NCBI GenBank assembly: GCA_004298345.1
Contig: SCTV01000025.1
Location: 1-14,738 of the forward strand
Origin: Patescibacteria group bacterium
GTDB taxonomy: Bacteria; Patescibacteriota; Minisyncoccia; Phycocordibacterales; PALSA-1337
Length of the DNA stretch: 14,738 nt
Direction of reading: 5' to 3'
The notes under the pieces were generated by a model that saw only the letters and a program-made list of their open reading frames with translations, made no database searches and was not told the origin of the DNA. Both the position numbers and the translations under genes were made by a program. Shown here in pieces: positions 12,471 to 14,738 of this stretch (its first letter is position 1; every line of letters starts with the position of its first letter).

Positions 12471-12917
12471 ATGGACTCGTTCTCAGACTATTTAAATTCA
12501 GCGAAAAAATCTCTTTTTAGATTTGAGTCACTTCAAGACTATAAAATTGACGGTGAAGACGAGTCAGATGAGGGTATGAAAGAGTGGTGGGACTTCATCG
12601 CTTCTAAAAAGAAACAGGGTGTACAAATGCAAAGAATAAAATTGGTGATACGACCCCTCACCAAATATACTGAAACAGAATTGGAGATTCATAAAAAATC
12701 CTCCTCATTCGGAGACGATATACGAATTATTGAAGAGGAGGCCTTTAAAATATTAGGAGTTAAACAAGAAGACTTTTGGATAGTTGATGATGTTATTTGT
12801 TTAAGGATGAAATATTCAAATGAGGGAGAGTACCTTGGTTTTGATGTGGTAGAGAAAAGTGTTAAGAAGTATCTAAAAATCAAAAAAGTATTACTCAAGC
12901 ATAGTGTCTCTTTATAA
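12471..12917 (+). CDS. DUF6879-like protein
   Basis: The 148-residue soluble protein matches the pattern I know for DUF6879: FRFESLQDYKIDGE at 16-29, a Trp pair at 39-40, a Gly/Arg-containing lead into RIKLVIRPLTKYTETEL (55-71), and GDDIRII (81-87), followed by a region that reads out a Trp/Asp-containing strand (DFWIVDDVICLRM). The family is best known from actinobacteria, where it often sits beside XRE-type regulators; its biochemical role is not established as far as I know. Here it starts 17 nt after tRNA-Val, without a Shine-Dalgarno sequence, and lies upstream of the Cap15-like gene. The family call rests on motif memory only. Confidence 0.7.
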   Translation: MDSFSDYLNSAKKSLFRFESLQDYKIDGEDESDEGMKEWWDFIASKKKQGVQMQRIKLVIRPLTKYTETELEIHKKSSSFGDDIRIIEEEAFKILGVKQEDFWIVDDVICLRMKYSNEGEYLGFDVVEKSVKKYLKIKKVLLKHSVSL

Positions 12918-12926
12918 ATTTACGAG

Positions 12927-12948
12927 CCAGTATAGTACCAGTATAAGT
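12927..12948 (+). repeat. Short direct repeat before the Cap15-like gene
   Basis: CCAGTATAGTA (12927-12937) is followed directly by CCAGTATAAGT (12938-12948), matching at 8 of 8 leading bases. It lies about 40 bp upstream of the probable promoter and could be a protein-binding site; chance is also possible. Confidence 0.35.
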
Positions 12949-12988
12949 TTTCAAATTAGACACTCCAGTAGCTACGAAAAACGATTAA

Positions 12989-12997
12989 TGCTACAAT
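12989..12997 (+). promoter_or_regulatory. Extended -10 box of the Cap15-like gene
   Basis: TGCTACAAT at 12989-12997 is an extended -10 box. A -35 element is not clear. Transcription near 13004 would leave a leader of about 37 nt before the ATG, longer than for most genes here. Confidence 0.5.
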
Positions 12998-13040
12998 ATC
13001 GACACTATATTTTGGTGGTTATTTTTGAGATTTAAACGAT

Positions 13041-13697
13041 ATGAAACCCTATCATTTAAGTACTCGTTTTTACATCATCTTCACTCTGGTAATGCTCGTG
13101 CCAGCGGTATGGCTCGCTGAGTATCTTCATGTGGTCCTGACGCATCTATTTAATGTCATGTCGATCAATCTCCCATTTGATTGGCGTCTCATCGAAGCAC
13201 CTGTAGCTGCCAGCGTTATCGCCATTTCTTTTTGGATATATGAGGTGTTTCTCTGGAGATTTCCACCATTTAAGCAGTTTCATCCATGCCCTGATATTAA
13301 TGGACACTACGAAGGACACTTTTTTAGAAGTCGGAATCCGGGGGTACAGCATGATATCACTTTTGAGATAGAGCAGACATTGAGAGATATTTCGATTGTT
13401 TGTTACGGTAAAGAAAGATCTTCGCATAGCCTGGTAGCCACTATTGGTCAGAACGGCTTTGGTCACTGGTGGGTGTTGATGATCTATCAAAATATGCCTA
13501 ACGAACATTTCGTCCAGAATGTTTCGCATGTTCATAGCGAAAGAGGGGTCGCGTTTATCGAGATTAGTAAAAAGGGTAGAGCATTACACGGTAGCTATTT
13601 TACTGATCCTCAAGATAACGGAGTATATGGAACATTTCAGGTAAAGTTTAAGACTAACAAAAAAATGGCAGACCTTGAAGTTGCCACGATTGTCTAA
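13041..13697 (+). CDS. Cap15-like (S-2TM-beta) membrane effector protein
   Basis: The 218-residue protein has two membrane helices, about 10-32 (FYIIFTLVMLVPAVWLAEYL) and 54-72, then a beta-rich domain from about 83. The domain has the order of features I associate with the Cap15 / SMODS-associating 2TM beta-strand-rich effector family: PDINGHYEGHF (84-94), ITFEIEQTLRDISIVC (106-121), SSHSLVATI, a WVLMIYQNMPN strand, then HSERGVAFIEI and LHGSYFTDPQDNGVYGTFQV. In CBASS immunity Cap15 binds a cyclic dinucleotide through the beta barrel, assembles in the inner membrane and disrupts it. No CD-NTase gene is visible on either side within the window, so whether this copy acts in CBASS is open. A good terminator follows. 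Confidence 0.8.
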   Translation: MKPYHLSTRFYIIFTLVMLVPAVWLAEYLHVVLTHLFNVMSINLPFDWRLIEAPVAASVIAISFWIYEVFLWRFPPFKQFHPCPDINGHYEGHFFRSRNPGVQHDITFEIEQTLRDISIVCYGKERSSHSLVATIGQNGFGHWWVLMIYQNMPNEHFVQNVSHVHSERGVAFIEISKKGRALHGSYFTDPQDNGVYGTFQVKFKTNKKMADLEVATIV

Positions 13698-13723
13698 CAA
13701 TTGTCTAGGGAATTATGTATATC

Positions 13724-13753
13724 AAAAGGCCACCTGTATAAGGCGGCCTTTTT
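13724..13753 (+). terminator. Terminator of the Cap15-like gene
   Basis: AAAAGGCC (13724-13731) pairs with GGCCTTTT (13745-13752), with two more pairs beyond one mismatch, a 7-nt loop and a T run. It lies 27 bp after the stop codon. Confidence 0.85.
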
Positions 13754-13980
13754 AGATAGATCGCCTCAAACGTTTTTCGAATGGGCGTACCAAAGGAGAC
13801 GATGGGGTGGCAACTATATTACAAATTATTTCTTAATTCAAAACAGTTTACACCCATCGCTTCATTACCAGGCTTCATCAAGACTCTATCGTCGTGGTTT
13901 TTTGTAGGTTCGTAATTATTGTGATTCAAACACGTCTCCTATGGTGCGAGTCGAATTACCAATAACTAAATTTTAAATAT
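13754..13980. other. Noncoding gap with alternative dyads
   Basis: I see no gene in this 227-bp stretch. AGGAGACG (13794-13801) can pair with CGTCTCCT (13933-13940), and the overlapping CGATGGG (13800-13806) with CCCATCG (13853-13859). GTAATT near 13912 and AATTAC near 13954 form a third dyad. It may hold the regulatory region of the gene at 13981, but no clear promoter is visible. Confidence 0.35.
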
Positions 13981-14217
13981 ATGACAACTATCATCAACAC
14001 TCCTCCGCCTCGGGAAGACATGGACTCTGGGGTAGGTATTATTATCGGCGTGCTCGTCGCGATTGTACTCATCGTACTCTTTTTTGTCTACGCTCTTCCT
14101 GCTATACAAAACAACCAAGCTCAAAAACCAGACAATACTATAGATGTAAATATCAAGGTGCCTCCAGCTACCAACCAGACACCTAGCACAAACAACACAA
14201 AAACCACAACGTACTAA
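13981..14217 (+). CDS. Small single-pass membrane protein, function unknown
   Basis: The 78 residues begin with a short polar, proline-containing segment, then one strong membrane helix at about 18-38 (VGIIIGVLVAIVLIVLFFVYA) and a tail rich in Asn, Gln, Thr and Pro. The segment NTIDVNIKVP in the tail resembles small proteins that occur widely in bacteria with the form helix then DVNV/VP, but I know no function. An in-frame ATG at residue 14 (MDSGVG) is an alternative start. It converges with the DoxX-like gene, the stops being 20 bp apart with no clear terminator between. Confidence 0.7.
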   Translation: MTTIINTPPPREDMDSGVGIIIGVLVAIVLIVLFFVYALPAIQNNQAQKPDNTIDVNIKVPPATNQTPSTNNTKTTTY

Positions 14218-14237
14218 GGGTCGTTTATAGGTCTCGG

Positions 14238-14666
14238 TTATTTCAGGTGCTTCTTTTTTAAATCTGCAAACATGCTGGCGGCGAGGCCAATAATGACGAT
14301 GTTTTTGATAATGTATTGCCCCTCGAGGGTGGGGACGAGAAAGCCTTGCCACGCTATTTCTGGCAACAAAAAGAGAGGCATAATAGTCGTAATCATGTGG
14401 GGTATGAGGAGTATCAGCGCCACTTTTTCCATTTTGGGGATGATAAATAGAATACCAATGAGCACCTCCCAAGCACCCAAAAACATGATAAATGTTTTGA
14501 ATGAAATAAAAGGTAGTGTTTTGCTGAGCAGGGCTTCGACGAGGGGATTGGCCGGACTGAGGTCAAAGAATTTCAAAGAGCCAAACCACACGAATACAAC
14601 AAACAGGGCGAAATGAGCAAAGATAAATGCGATATACTCACTTCTTTTCATGGTGTTAAATGTCAT
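14238..14666 (-). CDS. DoxX-like four-helix membrane protein
   Basis: The 142 residues have four hydrophobic helices, about 11-30, 57-75, 81-100 and 119-134. The first ends in VWFGSLKFFDLSPANPLVEALL, where WFG-LKF and SPANPLVE are typical of the DoxX / DUF417-like membrane family; the second carries WEVLIGILFIIP. Members are linked to oxidative stress responses or quinone-related redox reactions, but the specific role here is unknown. The start at 14666 is favoured over the Met at residue 6 because a TATAAT box ends 7 nt before it, which predicts a leaderless mRNA. Confidence 0.8.
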   Translation of the reverse strand: MTFNTMKRSEYIAFIFAHFALFVVFVWFGSLKFFDLSPANPLVEALLSKTLPFISFKTFIMFLGAWEVLIGILFIIPKMEKVALILLIPHMITTIMPLFLLPEIAWQGFLVPTLEGQYIIKNIVIIGLAASMFADLKKKHLK

Positions 14667-14673
14667 ATTTGTA

Positions 14674-14679
14674 ATTATA
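14674..14679 (-). promoter_or_regulatory. -10 box of the DoxX-like gene
   Basis: TATAAT on the minus strand at 14679-14674 lies exactly 7 nt before the ATG at 14666. The -35 region is weak. A second TATAAT lies further upstream, near 14693-14698. Confidence 0.6.
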
Positions 14680-14738
14680 GAGCGAGTAGCTGATTATAGC
14701 TAGGGAAAGCTGTGCATAGTCTATTTGTTTGAGTTTTC

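Noticed and set aside
13701..13907. A 68-codon plus-strand frame after the Cap15-like gene
   Set aside because: It begins 3 bases after the previous stop and reads through the strong terminator at 13724-13753; codon use is not protein-like.
12918..14738. A complete CBASS operon
   Set aside because: Only the effector-like gene is present; no CD-NTase, Cap2, Cap3 or HORMA/TRIP13 gene lies in the window.
1..14738. CRISPR arrays, insertion sequences or phage genes
   Set aside because: No regularly spaced repeats, transposase, integrase or structural phage proteins are visible; the dyad clusters are too short and irregular.

Overview
The window looks like part of a chromosome of a small-genome bacterium of the Candidate Phyla Radiation (Patescibacteria, probably the Parcubacteria group). 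This is an inference from gene content and style. Housekeeping enzymes are trimmed: a 229-residue RsmI, a 733-residue valyl-tRNA synthetase without its C-terminal coiled coil, and a 433-residue MurC. There are many small membrane proteins of unknown function and an N-terminally anchored DUF4015-type glycoside hydrolase. Start codons mostly lack Shine-Dalgarno sequences. No phage, transposon or CRISPR array is visible.

Layout. 1-525: the 3' part of an unrecognised gene. 526-1148: a promoter-like tandem repeat, a glutaredoxin with a strong terminator, a cluster of dyad repeats and tRNA-Arg(CCT). 1159-3157: murC and rsmI, apparently read from the tRNA-Arg promoter. 3169-5111: a small hypothetical gene, a two-helix membrane protein and the anchored glycoside hydrolase; the first two are each preceded by a similar AT-rich palindrome. 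5112-5647: hairpin repeats and a small one-helix protein. 5709-6110: tRNA-Phe followed by about 300 bp of noncoding DNA holding an inverted and a degenerate direct copy of the tRNA 3' end. 6128-10017 (minus strand): in transcription order, a promoter and structured RNA of unidentified family, then valS, a PrsW-like protease and an Hsp20 chaperone. 10122-12162 (minus): tRNA-Glu, a membrane protein and tsaD. 12201-12453: divergent promoters, tRNA-Ser and tRNA-Val. 12471-13697: a DUF6879-like protein and a protein that looks like the CBASS effector Cap15 (two membrane helices plus a beta-rich domain). 13981-14666: a small membrane protein converging on a DoxX-like membrane protein.

Themes. Much of the window serves translation (five tRNAs, valS, tsaD, rsmI) and the envelope (murC, the hydrolase, PrsW, DoxX). 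Several genes have a -10 box 6-7 nt before the ATG, which predicts leaderless mRNAs. Three genes start 1-17 nt after a tRNA, so tRNA maturation could create their mRNA 5' ends. The strongest candidates for something undescribed are the structured RNA upstream of valS, the Cap15-like effector with no nucleotidyltransferase beside it, and the self-complementary tRNA-Phe locus.
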